Shown: positions 46,138 to 56,750, numbered from the stretch's first letter. The stretch: 64,000 nt of DNA from Pseudomonadales bacterium (GCA_016763855.1 JAESSY010000063.1:1-64000); one strand, 5' to 3'. A program made the numbers and translations. The notes: generated by a model not told the origin, from the letters alone.

Positions 46138-47907
46138 ATGGAAGAAGGAAATAGAGATTGGGTAGCGAAGCTGATTTTGTCAGCCTTTGAGCAGTATCGT
46201 TCTGACTATGGGGTAATAACCCGTGGCGCTCAGCAGCGCTTTGAATCAGCGGCTTGGAATGAGGTGCAACAAGCTTCAATTGATCGAATTAGACTCTATA
46301 AAATTGTTATTCAGGAGCTGAGAGAAAGGATTGATGAATTCCTTATTGGGGAAATTCTCTGCCTAGAAGACTGGAAGGGTCTTAAGACAGCCTATCAAAA
46401 ATTGATTCTGGGGAGAGCGGATATCGAATTAGCCCAGACAGTTTTCAACACTTTTTTTCGCAAAAGTGTACTTTTCCTCAATGATCGTGAGATGACTTTG
46501 TCCAATGACATCGTTTTCTTAACAGAACCTTTGATAACAGAACTTTCCATAAGAGAAGGTGATGACGGCAATAGAGAAGCAGTAAACCTCACACGCTGCT
46601 ATGGGCTTTCTGATGATCTAGCTTCTTCGTTGAAACTCATCTTAAGTGATTGTGGTTTTAGACTGCCTTTTAGGGATCTAGATTCTGATGCGTTACTCAT
46701 AAAGGAGGCAATGGAAAATTTTATTCATCTGATGAACCCGGCATCCCAAGTTCGATTTGAAATGCTTAAACCCATCTTCTACCGAAATAAGGGTGCCTAT
46801 TTAATAGGAAAGATGGATATCGATGGCCATTTCTTCCCCTTAGCTATCCCAATTCACAACAACGGCGATGCTTTATACGTTGATACCATCATCTGGAATG
46901 AGAATGATCTCAGTGTCATATTTAGTTTTACGCGATCCTATTTTATGGTGGATGTTGAATTGCCAAGCGCATTAATTAACTACTTGAGTAAACTCTTACC
47001 GAATAAAAAAAGCTGGGAACTCTATACTGCTGTAGGATCTTTCAAGCATGGTAAGACAGAATTTTACCGTAGTTTTATTCATCATCTTAGCAATTCAAGT
47101 GATTCATTTGTCCTAGCAGAAGGCATTAAGGGATTGGTGATGACGGTTTTTACACTGCCGTCTTATCAAATTGTTTTTAAGATTATCAAGGATAAATTCT
47201 CGCCCACTAAAAAAGTAACGAGAAAGCAAGTGCGAGAAGCTTATCAACTTGTCAAATCCCATGACCGAGTTGGTCGGATGGCAGATACACAAGAATTTAC
47301 AGATTTTGTGTTTCCAAAGAACCGGTTTTCAAAGGATTTGATTGATGAGCTATTAAGCGTTGCGAGTTCATCTGTCACTGTGACCGAAAATCAGATTATT
47401 ATCAGTCATCTCTACACGGAAAGATTGATGACCCCCATGAATCTTTACATGAAGGGTAAGAACGATCTGGAACTAAAAATATTGCTCGATGAGTACGGAA
47501 ATGCGATAAAACAATTGGCGGCAGCAAATATCTTTCCAGGAGACATGCTGTTAAAAAATTTTGGTGTGACTCGGCATGGAAGAGTCATTTTTTATGACTA
47601 CGATGAGATCTGCTATCTGACGGAAATTAATTTCAGAAAAATACCGCCGCCGCGCTATCCAGAAGATGCGATGTCTGCACAACCCTGGTACAACGTTGCG
47701 CCTCAAGATGTATTCCCAGAAGAATTTATCAATTTTCTCTTTTATGATCCAAAGTTAAAGGAGATGTTCAACGAATTACATGGAGAACTTTTCACAGTCG
47801 AATTTTGGCAGTCTCTGCAGGAAAATATTCGCCAGAATCGAATAATGGATGTGTTCCCTTACCGTCAGAATCGTCGCTTTAAATCCAACTGTAGTCATAA
47901 CCAATAA
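46138..47907 (+). CDS. aceK: Isocitrate dehydrogenase kinase/phosphatase
   Basis: A bifunctional enzyme that phosphorylates and dephosphorylates isocitrate dehydrogenase, switching carbon between the TCA cycle and the glyoxylate shunt. Conserved blocks include the nucleotide loop FKHGKTEFYRSF and the long FYDYDEICYLTEINFRK, IPPPRYPEDAMSAQPW and DVFPEEF. The start is set to ATG 46138 (MEEGNRDW...), with AAAAGG upstream, because this gives 589 residues as in the family; the frame upstream has no homology. No aceA/aceB neighbours are seen. Confidence 0.95.
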   Translation: MEEGNRDWVAKLILSAFEQYRSDYGVITRGAQQRFESAAWNEVQQASIDRIRLYKIVIQELRERIDEFLIGEILCLEDWKGLKTAYQKLILGRADIELAQTVFNTFFRKSVLFLNDREMTLSNDIVFLTEPLITELSIREGDDGNREAVNLTRCYGLSDDLASSLKLILSDCGFRLPFRDLDSDALLIKEAMENFIHLMNPASQVRFEMLKPIFYRNKGAYLIGKMDIDGHFFPLAIPIHNNGDALYVDTIIWNENDLSVIFSFTRSYFMVDVELPSALINYLSKLLPNKKSWELYTAVGSFKHGKTEFYRSFIHHLSNSSDSFVLAEGIKGLVMTVFTLPSYQIVFKIIKDKFSPTKKVTRKQVREAYQLVKSHDRVGRMADTQEFTDFVFPKNRFSKDLIDELLSVASSSVTVTENQIIISHLYTERLMTPMNLYMKGKNDLELKILLDEYGNAIKQLAAANIFPGDMLLKNFGVTRHGRVIFYDYDEICYLTEINFRKIPPPRYPEDAMSAQPWYNVAPQDVFPEEFINFLFYDPKLKEMFNELHGELFTVEFWQSLQENIRQNRIMDVFPYRQNRRFKSNCSHNQ

Positions 47908-47986
47908 TAATGCACAGTAATCACGGCTTACTTTGCTCAATTTTTTGTGGTAAAAATAGTCCAAATTAACGGTCTGGAGATTAAGT

Positions 47987-49408
47987 ATGGCTCAAGCAAT
48001 GCCAAATCATCCCAATTTGATTGGTGGATTTGCACCGATACAAATGGAATGCGATGTTGCAGATCTGGTTGTAGTCGGTGAGATACCTAAAGATCTGGCG
48101 GGTACCTTTTATCGGAATGGTCCGAATCCCCAACATGCGCCAAGGAGTGATCATCATTGGTTTGGGGGGGATGGCATGATTCATGGCTTTACATTCGATA
48201 ACGGCCGGGTCTCCTACAAAAACAGATTTGTAAAAACCATAAAGTACGAGTTGGAGAAAAAAGAAGGTCGAAGCCTTTTTAGCCCGCTTAATCCCATGGA
48301 TGTCGATCCCGCAGTAGAAGGTATTCAGACGGATGGTGTTGCGAATACTAACATCGTTTGGCACGGAGGAAAATTGTTGGCGCTCGAAGAAGCCCATGCA
48401 CCTTTTGAATTAGATCCAGTCACACTGGAATCTATTGGACCTTGGACCTTCAGTGATAAACTAATCGGACCTATGACGGCGCATCCAAAGATAGATCCTG
48501 AAACCGGTGAAATGATTTTTTTTGCCTATAGCGCTGATGGCATGTTATCAAACAAAATGTCTTATCATGTAGTGGATAAGCAGGGAGAATTGATCGATTC
48601 TCAGTTTTTTGACGCCCCCTATGCCTGCATGGTTCACGATTTCATGGTCACAAAAGATTTTGTTTTATTTCCCATTATGCCTTTAACAGCTTCTCTCGAT
48701 AGAGCCATGGCGGGTAAGCCCGCATTTGCGTGGGAACCGGAAAAAGGAAATCACATTGGCGTGATGCGCCGTGGTGGAAAGGTAGAAGATATTCGTTGGT
48801 TTAAGAGTGAAGGTAGTTATGTTTTTCATCCCATGAATGCTTTCAATGAAGGTGACGTCATTATCTGTGATGTATCAGAGTACGAACAAGCACCGCTTTT
48901 CCCTAATCCTGATGGTAGTCCCGGGGATCCCAGTAAATCATTGGCAAGACTGAATAGATGGACTTTTGATTTAGGGAAAAATACAGATGATTACAATATT
49001 GAAACTTTGGATGATGTACCTTGTGAGTTTGGACGTCTCGATGAGCGATATGCGGGATTGTCTTATCGATACGGGTATATGCTTTGCGCGGGTAAGGAAA
49101 GAATTGATTCAGGCTTGATGTTCAATGCCATTGCTTGTGTTGATCATATTACTGGTAAGAAACAGGTTTATGAGATGGGAGCAGAATTTGCTACTTCTGA
49201 AGCGATCTTTGTACCCAAATCAGAATCATCTGAAGAGGGAGAAGGATACCTGCTATCAAATGTCTACAATAATAAGACAGATAAATCGCACTTGCTTATA
49301 TTGGATGCGCAAAATGTAGATTCCGGTCCGCTAGCAACAGCTCACTTAGACCATCGTATGCCCTTTGGATTTCATGGTAATTGGCGCTCTGCAAATTCGG
49401 CTTGTTAA
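47987..49408 (+). CDS. Carotenoid oxygenase family (CCD/RPE65-like) iron enzyme
   Basis: A 473-residue seven-bladed beta-propeller non-heme iron dioxygenase that cleaves carotenoid or other alkene/stilbene double bonds. Iron-ligand histidines are in TAHPKI, MVHDFM, YVFHPMNAF and the terminal FGFHGNW. It begins with the N-terminal GTFYRNGPNP block of the family. The substrate is not predictable from this. It converges on the GGT gene. Confidence 0.93.
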   Translation: MAQAMPNHPNLIGGFAPIQMECDVADLVVVGEIPKDLAGTFYRNGPNPQHAPRSDHHWFGGDGMIHGFTFDNGRVSYKNRFVKTIKYELEKKEGRSLFSPLNPMDVDPAVEGIQTDGVANTNIVWHGGKLLALEEAHAPFELDPVTLESIGPWTFSDKLIGPMTAHPKIDPETGEMIFFAYSADGMLSNKMSYHVVDKQGELIDSQFFDAPYACMVHDFMVTKDFVLFPIMPLTASLDRAMAGKPAFAWEPEKGNHIGVMRRGGKVEDIRWFKSEGSYVFHPMNAFNEGDVIICDVSEYEQAPLFPNPDGSPGDPSKSLARLNRWTFDLGKNTDDYNIETLDDVPCEFGRLDERYAGLSYRYGYMLCAGKERIDSGLMFNAIACVDHITGKKQVYEMGAEFATSEAIFVPKSESSEEGEGYLLSNVYNNKTDKSHLLILDAQNVDSGPLATAHLDHRMPFGFHGNWRSANSAC

Positions 49409-49424
49409 GTTTGAAGATAAGGCG

Positions 49425-50993
49425 TCAGTCAGAAGCTGTCACTTTTGCATGAGGAGAGGGGATGAAACAGGCGCCGATTTTTTGTCCATTTGCTGAGCTT
49501 TCTACGATTTGAGGTAAGGCAAATAGATTTGGAGTGACGCCATTTGTTCGTATTTTGGCACTTGGATAGTCTTGTTTAAGACGCTCTAAAATTTCTTGAG
49601 GCAAACTGTCCATCAGTGTGACGGCATTCGTACCGGAATTGTCAATTCTGGGTTGGTGAACCGCATCTTCAATACTCATATTGTAATCAAGTATGAATGA
49701 AATCAACTGAAATACAGCGGGGAATATTTTTCTACCGCCGCAAGCGCCGACTGCGATAACGCTACCATCCGCTTTTTCTACAATCACCGGACACATATTA
49801 CAGAGAGGGTATCGACCACCTTTTACTGAATTGGGCATGCCTGGCTTTGGATCGAACCACATCATGCCGTTATTCATTAAAATACCGGTATCGGGAAGCA
49901 TAATTCTTGAGCCGAAACCTGACATGATCGTTTGGGTTAACGAAACAACATTTCCCTCTTTGTCGCTACTGCAAATATGAGTGGTATTTCCAGAAGGATT
50001 ACCTGCACCAAGATGAGTGAGGCGGTGTGAATAAGAATCAATAAGTGCCTTGATATAGCAATTGTAAGTCTCGAAATTTGGAATTCTATTTTTGCTACTC
50101 AATGTTTTTTCGATATTTATCAGGGCATGGATTAAGCTTGCGCCAGCGGTTAATTCACGTGAAACGGAAATTTTGTTGCCACGGTAGCTTGTTGTTAGTG
50201 GCTCAACAATCTGGGCTCTATATGAGCTCAGGTCTTCGGTAGAAATCTTTGAGCCGACAGAGTTTAAATCTACTACTATTCGCTTTGACATCTCACCTGT
50301 GTAATAGGTATCTATACCCTCAGTTTGAAGTTGTCTGTAGGTTTCTGACAGTTTACCGAGAGGGAGTCCGTAAACTTCGCCATCGATATTAGCCACGGGT
50401 GGTAAGCCGTCTGCGAGATAAACTTCCCTCGTATGTTGGTAGCTTGCGAGTCCCCTGGCCATAAGGTTTATCTTACTGGAGGAATACCAATCTATAGGCA
50501 GTCCAAATTCTGCAAGGCGACATGCAGGCTCAATGAGATCTTTCCAGTTCATTGTGCCGAAGTTTTCAAGTGCAAGGGTAATTCCCTTCAAATATCCAGG
50601 TACAGCTATAGACAGCGGGCCGTGAATATTGCAATCGTCTTTAACCGCAGGCCAATTGAATGAGGCACTTGAATTTTCACCACTTTTGATTAAAGGATAG
50701 TCCGAAGCAAGACTTTGCAATGGTGCCCGCATACCAAACTCTACGACTTTGACGGTCTTCGTTTTGGCAAGGTAGACTGTCATAAACCCACCACCTCCAA
50801 TACCGCTCATCCAGGGCTCTGCGACGCCTAACGCGAGACCAGCAGCGATAGCGGCATCGATTGCGTTACCGCCTTCCCTCAATATTTGTGCGCCTATGTC
50901 CGAGGCAAGATGGTGTTGGGTGGCAACAAGGCCATTCTTACCAGACACCGCTGCCTTGCGAATTTGCCAATGTTCTTTTACTCGTTTTTGCAT
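49425..50993 (-). CDS. Gamma-glutamyltransferase family protein
   Basis: A 522-residue Ntn-hydrolase with the nucleophile Thr at the start of the small-subunit region (GNTTHICSSDKEGNVVSLTQT) and the glycine-rich GSRIMLPDTGILMNNGM. No signal peptide is obvious, so it may be cytoplasmic. Such enzymes transfer or hydrolyse gamma-glutamyl groups (glutathione) or act as cephalosporin-acylase-like hydrolases. Confidence 0.9.
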   Translation of the reverse strand: MQKRVKEHWQIRKAAVSGKNGLVATQHHLASDIGAQILREGGNAIDAAIAAGLALGVAEPWMSGIGGGGFMTVYLAKTKTVKVVEFGMRAPLQSLASDYPLIKSGENSSASFNWPAVKDDCNIHGPLSIAVPGYLKGITLALENFGTMNWKDLIEPACRLAEFGLPIDWYSSSKINLMARGLASYQHTREVYLADGLPPVANIDGEVYGLPLGKLSETYRQLQTEGIDTYYTGEMSKRIVVDLNSVGSKISTEDLSSYRAQIVEPLTTSYRGNKISVSRELTAGASLIHALINIEKTLSSKNRIPNFETYNCYIKALIDSYSHRLTHLGAGNPSGNTTHICSSDKEGNVVSLTQTIMSGFGSRIMLPDTGILMNNGMMWFDPKPGMPNSVKGGRYPLCNMCPVIVEKADGSVIAVGACGGRKIFPAVFQLISFILDYNMSIEDAVHQPRIDNSGTNAVTLMDSLPQEILERLKQDYPSAKIRTNGVTPNLFALPQIVESSANGQKIGACFIPSPHAKVTASD

Positions 50994-51126
50994 TTGTAGC
51001 TACTAATATACTAAAGTGAGATTACAATACATTTAAGTCTAGCTTTATCAAGGCCTAAGTATCCCGTATCATTTCGATGTATTGTAACAACACACTTCTA
51101 ATTAATCTGGGAAGGTATAATAAAAA

Positions 51127-52350
51127 ATGAGTAAAGCTTTCGAGGTCGTTATTGTGGGTGGTGGTGCTGCCGGTATTACCATAGCCGCTATATTGAATAG
51201 AAGAAATCGTCAAATACGTGTTGCGATAGTTGAGCCTAGCGACGTTCACTATTATCAGCCTGCTTTAACACTTGTGGGTGCAGGGGTTCAATCCTTAAGC
51301 CACAATACTCGACTCGAAGTTCAGGTCATACCGAAAAATGCAACGTGGATTAAAGATAAAGTTGTCAGTTTTGAGCCTGAAGATAATCAATTGCAATTAG
51401 CTGGCGGGGATAGTGTTCAGTATGACTATCTGGTTGTGTGTGCTGGTTTACAGTGTGATTGGGATAAAATCGAAGGGCTCGTCGATAATCTTGGAAAGAA
51501 TGGCGTTACGTCAAACTACAGCCCAGAACATGCACCCTACACTTGGGAATGTATACGAGATCTTCGAGCCGATGATGGTCCAGCTGTTTTTACACAATCA
51601 GCCATGCCTATTAAGTGCCCCGGTGTGCCCCAAAAAATTGCTTATTTGGCAGCGCATTATTTCCAGAAGAAGAGACGGCGTGATATCCCTGTCATATTTC
51701 GGACTGCGACCCCTAGTATTTTTGGCGTCCCTTATTTTGCAAAGGTATTGATGAAAGTCATCAAGGGTTGGGGAATTGATTTCACCCCTCAGACAAGTCT
51801 CATAAAGATAGATGGTAAAAAAAGAATGGCGACCTTTGTTGATGGGGAAGGTCAAACAAGCGAAGTAGAATATGGCATGTTGCACGTAGTGCCCCCGCAA
51901 AGTGCCCCGGATTTTATTCAATCTAGTCCTTTGGCCGATGAAAATGGTTGGATGGATGTAGATAAAAATACGCTGCAAAGTACCCGGTACGACAATGTCT
52001 TTGGTCTAGGTGACGTTACTAATTCACCAAATTCCAAAACCGCCGCAGCGATTAGAAAACAAGCTCCGGTTGTCATTGATAATTTGTTAGCACTTAAAGC
52101 AAATGCAGATCTTTCTTCTGACTATGATGGATACTCTTCTTGCCCTCTAACGACGAGCTACGGGAAAATGGTCCTTGCTGAATTTCGATATGGCGGACAG
52201 GTAACACCTACTTTTCCCCTATCACCCAAAGTTCCGCGACGTAGTTATTGGTACCTCAAACTTTGGGGGCTTTCAATCCTCTATTGGGATTTCATGTTAA
52301 AGGGCTACGAGTGGGATAAGGCCCATGATGTTGACTTCGTAGAAGATTGA
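51127..52350 (+). CDS. FAD-dependent sulfide:quinone-oxidoreductase-like protein
   Basis: A 407-residue flavoprotein with an FAD motif VVIVGGGAAGITIA and a second nucleotide part VCAGLQCDW. Cys residues in IKCPGVPQKIAY and YSSCPLTTSYGK sit where the type II SQR active cysteines are. SQR oxidises sulfide at the membrane and passes electrons to quinone. The C terminus has the amphipathic PRRSYWYLKLWGLSILYW segment for membrane contact. A good candidate for sulfide detoxification. Confidence 0.85.
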   Translation: MSKAFEVVIVGGGAAGITIAAILNRRNRQIRVAIVEPSDVHYYQPALTLVGAGVQSLSHNTRLEVQVIPKNATWIKDKVVSFEPEDNQLQLAGGDSVQYDYLVVCAGLQCDWDKIEGLVDNLGKNGVTSNYSPEHAPYTWECIRDLRADDGPAVFTQSAMPIKCPGVPQKIAYLAAHYFQKKRRRDIPVIFRTATPSIFGVPYFAKVLMKVIKGWGIDFTPQTSLIKIDGKKRMATFVDGEGQTSEVEYGMLHVVPPQSAPDFIQSSPLADENGWMDVDKNTLQSTRYDNVFGLGDVTNSPNSKTAAAIRKQAPVVIDNLLALKANADLSSDYDGYSSCPLTTSYGKMVLAEFRYGGQVTPTFPLSPKVPRRSYWYLKLWGLSILYWDFMLKGYEWDKAHDVDFVED

Positions 52351-52385
52351 TAAAAATAGAAGATTGATGAAACATCCTGAGCGCG

Positions 52386-53908
52386 CTAGTCAGCAAGGCT
52401 AAAACTGTGGGAGTCTAGGGTGTCTAGTGGAAATATGGGGCGCCTTACCTTTTTGAACTCAAGCTGGTCATAATCAGAAGTACATACGCCAACCCCAGCA
52501 CATTCAACAATGCTTTTTGCTATCTTTAAAAATGTGGCGCGATAATGGATGCGGCTTTTTAACATCAAAAACTGTTTCTTCAATGGGTCGATACCGAGAC
52601 TTGTGAAGCATCCTAAATCAAAGGGTTCGATGTGTCTGGAGATAATGATAATTTGAACACGTCCGGTGTCTAAAATAACGGTTTGACCCATGTTCATATG
52701 CGTACCTCGACCCATTGGGCCGGTGACGGTAAAGTGCCCATCTGAAATATGAGTGATATATCCTTTTACCAATAACGGCTTACTTTGGACTTCTAGCGCA
52801 TCCATATGGAGCTTGCCACCGATCGCTATTTCAATTTCAGTAGAGATACCCTTAGCCACCATGACTTGAACCGCTTCTGGGTCATAGATACCAAAAGCCG
52901 CAACATCTTCTAGCTCTTGCCTAAGAATTTCCCTCAGAACTTCCGTAGTATCCATCGTGCCCCCAGAAGCTGTATTGTCATAGTGATCCAACAAAATGAT
53001 GGGGCCAGTACCATCTGAATTTGCTGTCTGCAGGGTGCGCAAAACCGAAGATTCTAAAGTTTGTTTTTGGTAGACAAATGCCTCTCTCTCTTGCCATGCA
53101 AGTTGTAATAATTCATCGCGTATCTTTTCAGCTTTAGCTTGGTCGTTGTCCGTTACAACAGCAACACTGAGTCCGGCATTGTAGATATCAGCATGAGGGA
53201 AGCCTGTAAATAAAGTGACAAGAATAGCATCTTTCTCTTCTAGCTCCGCCACGCGATTTTGCAACTGTTTATTGGGGGCATCATCTGTTCCTTGTCGCAT
53301 GACGTGAGGCAACATAGGGCAGTTATTCCAAACCATAGTGGGTTTCAGGTCTTCAAATAACACTTTCATTAGCGCATTGGCCACGCGTTTACCGACTTCA
53401 AAAGTGTCTATATGAGGATAGGTTTGATATCCCGCAATTAGGGTCGCATTTTCCACCATATCTGGGCAAAGATTAGTGTGCATGTCCAGACCCACACCGA
53501 TGGGTGTATTTGGGTTTTCTTTTCTTAATCGTTTTAGTAAGAATCCTTCTCCGTCATCATGACTCTTGGTTACCATGGCACCATGGAGATCAAGTAAAAT
53601 AGCATCGCAATTTCGAGCTGAAGAACAAATCGTGCTTATAATATAATCAAAGGCTTCATCGGAGACAGGACCTGAGGGTGGTGCGCCCGCTGCAATAGGC
53701 GTGATAATTTCAATCTCTAAGGCGTGTTGACCAGCGTATGATTCAACAGCGTCAATCATGCCTGCCATGGTTACGCCGTGACCTTTTACTGCCTGATATG
53801 CGGCAGTACCTTCTTTGGGATTCTTCCCGTTGCAAATCTTTCCAATTCTGTATGTACTGGGGAGAAGGTGTTTGTTTCGTGGCTCATCATTGCGATAAGA
53901 ATTTTCAA
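52386..53908 (-). pseudogene. M81-family metallopeptidase (MlrC-like), split by a frameshift
   Basis: The open frame 52386-53768 (460 residues) lacks the family N terminus. Another frame upstream (TTG at 53908, GGGA ribosome site) encodes it: KILIAMMSHETNTFSPV. Adding one A to the AA at about 53833-53835 joins them through FANGKNPKEG to HGVTMAGM. The M81 family includes MlrC, which degrades linearised microcystin; metal ligands appear in LLDLHGAM and LDMHTN. Substrate here is unknown. The indel may be a sequencing error. Confidence 0.82.
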
Positions 53909-54117
53909 AATATATCCCTCATGATCTTATTACGATGCCATATCGCGAGAATAGTTTTTCCCACGATACTTGACTGAGAAGAGTCTCGCAATATGGTTTG
54001 TAGATCTACAATTTTGTCGTCATTAAGATAGCGTGATTTAACATCATTTCACCTAAGGCTGGTGATTTGCCCGCTTGTTTGAAATAATCTGTATCCAATC
54101 CCACAGACCCACTTCTT

Positions 54118-54897
54118 ATGCAGTTTTTGTCTTGGCCTATGCAGCCTTTTTATCGGTTTTACGAACAATTCCTCTGGCGTCAGATTAATGATGGACCAAA
54201 GCCTCACCACATCGGCCTAATTGTCGATGGCAATAGACGTTTCGCAAAGCTACAAGGGTTTGTCGATGCCAATCAAGGGCATTCAGTAGGTTCAGATAAG
54301 TTAGAAGATTTTTTACGTTGGTGTAGAAAATTGGATGTCAAAATCGTCACGCTTTATGCTTTTTCCACGGAAAACTTTAGCAGGAGCGAAACAGAGGTCG
54401 ATTTTCTAATGCGCCTAATTTTGCAGAAACTAAAAGACTTTCAGTTGGATCCAGTGATTAAAGAAGAAGGTGTAAAAATCACCGTTATTGGCAGACGAGA
54501 AGACTTGGCCGATGAAATGATCGCAGAAATTGACAAGATCGAATCGATGACAGCTGATCACTCGAATTTTCAGATAAATATTGCCATTAGCTATGGTGGC
54601 AGGGCAGAGATTGTTGATGGTGTTAAGAAAATTGCCTTAGAAGTCAATAAAGGCAATCTGAATATCGATGATATCACAGAGGAACTATTCACACGATACC
54701 TTTATACTAAGGGAATCCCTGATCCAGATCTGATTATTCGTACCTCAGGTGAAGAGCGATTATCTGGATTTTTGTCTTGGCAAAGCGCTTATTCAGAACT
54801 TTACTTCACCGAGGTATTCTGGCCAGCATTTCGAATGATCGATTTCTGGAGAGCCATTCGTGTCTATCAGCAGAGAGAACGACGCTATGGTCGTTAG
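54118..54897 (+). CDS. Cis-prenyltransferase (UppS/DHDDS-like), unusual substrate motif
   Basis: A 259-residue enzyme that condenses isopentenyl units with cis double bonds to make polyprenyl diphosphates. The catalytic Asp is D37 in IVDGNRRFAK; the canonical bacterial form is DGNGRWAK, whereas GNRR with an aromatic is typical of archaeal and eukaryotic enzymes. RTSGEERLSGFLSWQSAYSEL is the usual substrate region. None of the usual uppS neighbours (frr, cdsA, dxr) is present, so it may be a second paralogue. Confidence 0.9.
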   Translation: MQFLSWPMQPFYRFYEQFLWRQINDGPKPHHIGLIVDGNRRFAKLQGFVDANQGHSVGSDKLEDFLRWCRKLDVKIVTLYAFSTENFSRSETEVDFLMRLILQKLKDFQLDPVIKEEGVKITVIGRREDLADEMIAEIDKIESMTADHSNFQINIAISYGGRAEIVDGVKKIALEVNKGNLNIDDITEELFTRYLYTKGIPDPDLIIRTSGEERLSGFLSWQSAYSELYFTEVFWPAFRMIDFWRAIRVYQQRERRYGR

Positions 54898-54967
54898 GCC
54901 ATCATCCTTACATTATTCTAACAAATCGGTGGGTAGCTGAGTGTTATACTCACTGCGGAGATGAATA

Positions 54968-55858
54968 ATGCCAGATAACACGGAATATCGAGAACTCCCA
55001 GAAGGAAGCGATCAAGTTGATATGACTGATGGTAAGCGACCCTGTCTGATTATGATTAAGGGAGACTTTATTGGTGAAGTTTATGAACTTGATTCATCGG
55101 TAACCATGATTGGGCGTAGTGACGATGTTAATTTAACAGTATCAGATATCAGTATCAGTCGTAAGCATGCCATGGTGGTATTTCGAGAGAAGAATTTCTA
55201 TGTGTCAGATCTTGATAGCACTAATGGTACCTTCATTAATAAAGAACTCGTAGGTTCAGCAAGGTTGTTGAGGGAAGGGGACAAGTTAACCGTCGGCTCC
55301 GTTACGTTCAAATTTAGCTACCAAGATGATGAAGACACGGAATATCATTCAATGTTGCGGAATATGGCGATTAAGGATGGTCTAACTCGCATCTATAATA
55401 AGCGATACTTTGATGAAATGCTGAATAAAGAATTTGATTACAATCGCCGTAATAATTCTGGTTTAAGCCTTGTGATGTTTGATATTGATCACTTCAAATC
55501 CGTGAATGATCAATTTGGACATCCTGCTGGTGATTTTGTTTTAAAAGAATTGGCACAGCTGGTTGAACATGCAGCGCGAGGATATGATGTTTTTGCTCGA
55601 TCTGGTGGTGAAGAATTTATTTTCCTTATGCGTGGAGCAGATTTGGATGCAGCTATACAGTTAGCCAATAGAGTACGAACAGCTGTAGAAACGCATCAGT
55701 TTGTTTACGATGGGCAAACAATCAAGATTACGGTGAGTTTAGGGGTTAGTTACTGGGATGGCAATGATGCAATGACTTCAGCCCAAAGCATCATTGAAGC
55801 GGTAGATAAAAAACTCTACGAAGCTAAAAATAATGGCCGAAATAAAGTCAGTTCTTAA
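54968..55858 (+). CDS. FHA-GGDEF diguanylate cyclase
   Basis: A 296-residue protein. An FHA phosphothreonine-binding domain covers about 25-105 (GRSDDVNLTVSDISISRKHA, then DLDSTNGTF). A GGDEF domain follows (about 130-293), with SGGEEF, the active-site form that makes cyclic di-GMP, and no obvious RxxD inhibitory site. It is cytoplasmic. FHA binding would link a Ser/Thr kinase signal to cyclic di-GMP. The zinc-ribbon gene follows 20 bp later, in the same direction. Confidence 0.92.
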   Translation: MPDNTEYRELPEGSDQVDMTDGKRPCLIMIKGDFIGEVYELDSSVTMIGRSDDVNLTVSDISISRKHAMVVFREKNFYVSDLDSTNGTFINKELVGSARLLREGDKLTVGSVTFKFSYQDDEDTEYHSMLRNMAIKDGLTRIYNKRYFDEMLNKEFDYNRRNNSGLSLVMFDIDHFKSVNDQFGHPAGDFVLKELAQLVEHAARGYDVFARSGGEEFIFLMRGADLDAAIQLANRVRTAVETHQFVYDGQTIKITVSLGVSYWDGNDAMTSAQSIIEAVDKKLYEAKNNGRNKVSS

Positions 55859-55878
55859 ATCGAGATTCATTAATTCTA

Positions 55879-56217
55879 ATGAAGCGTAATTGTTTAAATT
55901 GTGGAATGGCAACCTTCCTTGACCAAAAGCAATGCCTGAAGTGTGATGACATGCTTGGAATTCAGAGTGATGGTAGCAGCGTTACAGTTGATATTGCACA
56001 CCAAAATGAACGGGTACGAGATGCTGTGTTAAAACTTGAGAACTTATTGGTCGAGTTGCAATCAGACAATACTTCTTATTTAAGGCTTATCGTTGGCAAT
56101 GGTTTGATCAGGGATGAAATTACCTACAAATTGGGCGCATTATTACACCGCAAAGAGATCCTAAGCTTTAATCAAGACGGGCGAAATAGCGGCGCGATTC
56201 TCGTTCACCTAAAGTAA
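55879..56217 (+). CDS. Small zinc-ribbon protein
   Basis: A 112-residue protein with a CxxC pair (CLNC, CLKC, residues 5-8 and 19-22) at the N terminus and a helical C-terminal part. It starts 20 bp after the cyclase, so it may be cotranscribed. Function unknown. Confidence 0.65.
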   Translation: MKRNCLNCGMATFLDQKQCLKCDDMLGIQSDGSSVTVDIAHQNERVRDAVLKLENLLVELQSDNTSYLRLIVGNGLIRDEITYKLGALLHRKEILSFNQDGRNSGAILVHLK

Positions 56218-56312
56218 GAAGCTCAAATTGATAATCCTTGACACATCTCATTTACAACGCAATGAAGCAAACTTAGACTGCTGTTTAATTCCTTACTAAT
56301 GAAGTACTCCCT

Positions 56313-56750
56313 ATGCAAGACATGCCTCACATTTACAAAGTTACTGCAGATTCAATTCCTGAAGGAGTCATGCTTTCAGCAAGTGGAATTCCTGATTTGT
56401 GTAGTTCGGCACCTGCCGAGTTTGGCGGCCCCGGAGATCAATGGTCACCCGAAACATTGCTTACCGGTGCGGTAGCAGATTGTTTTATTTTGAGTTTCAA
56501 AGCAATTGCTCGTGCATCACGCTTTGAATGGATAGAAATAAAGTGTGAGGTAGAGGCGGTTTTGGATCGCGTTGCCCGTCGAACGCTCTTTACAGAAATA
56601 CGAGTCAATCCATCTTTGAAGATATCTGATCCAGAGCAGATAGGAAAAGCTGAAAAATTACTTCGTAAAGCCGAGGCTGCTTGTCTTATTACGAATTCAT
56701 TGACTGCCGAGATTAATATGAGTATTGATATTCTCGTTAGCGGCGAGTAG
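56313..56750 (+). CDS. OsmC-family peroxiredoxin-like protein
   Basis: A 145-residue OsmC/Ohr-type protein. The two cysteines expected for organic hydroperoxide reduction are present, in AVADCFILSF and AEAACLITNSL, each at the start of the conserved helices. It would reduce organic peroxides using lipoylated proteins or thiols. Length matches the family. Confidence 0.88.
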   Translation: MQDMPHIYKVTADSIPEGVMLSASGIPDLCSSAPAEFGGPGDQWSPETLLTGAVADCFILSFKAIARASRFEWIEIKCEVEAVLDRVARRTLFTEIRVNPSLKISDPEQIGKAEKLLRKAEAACLITNSLTAEINMSIDILVSGE

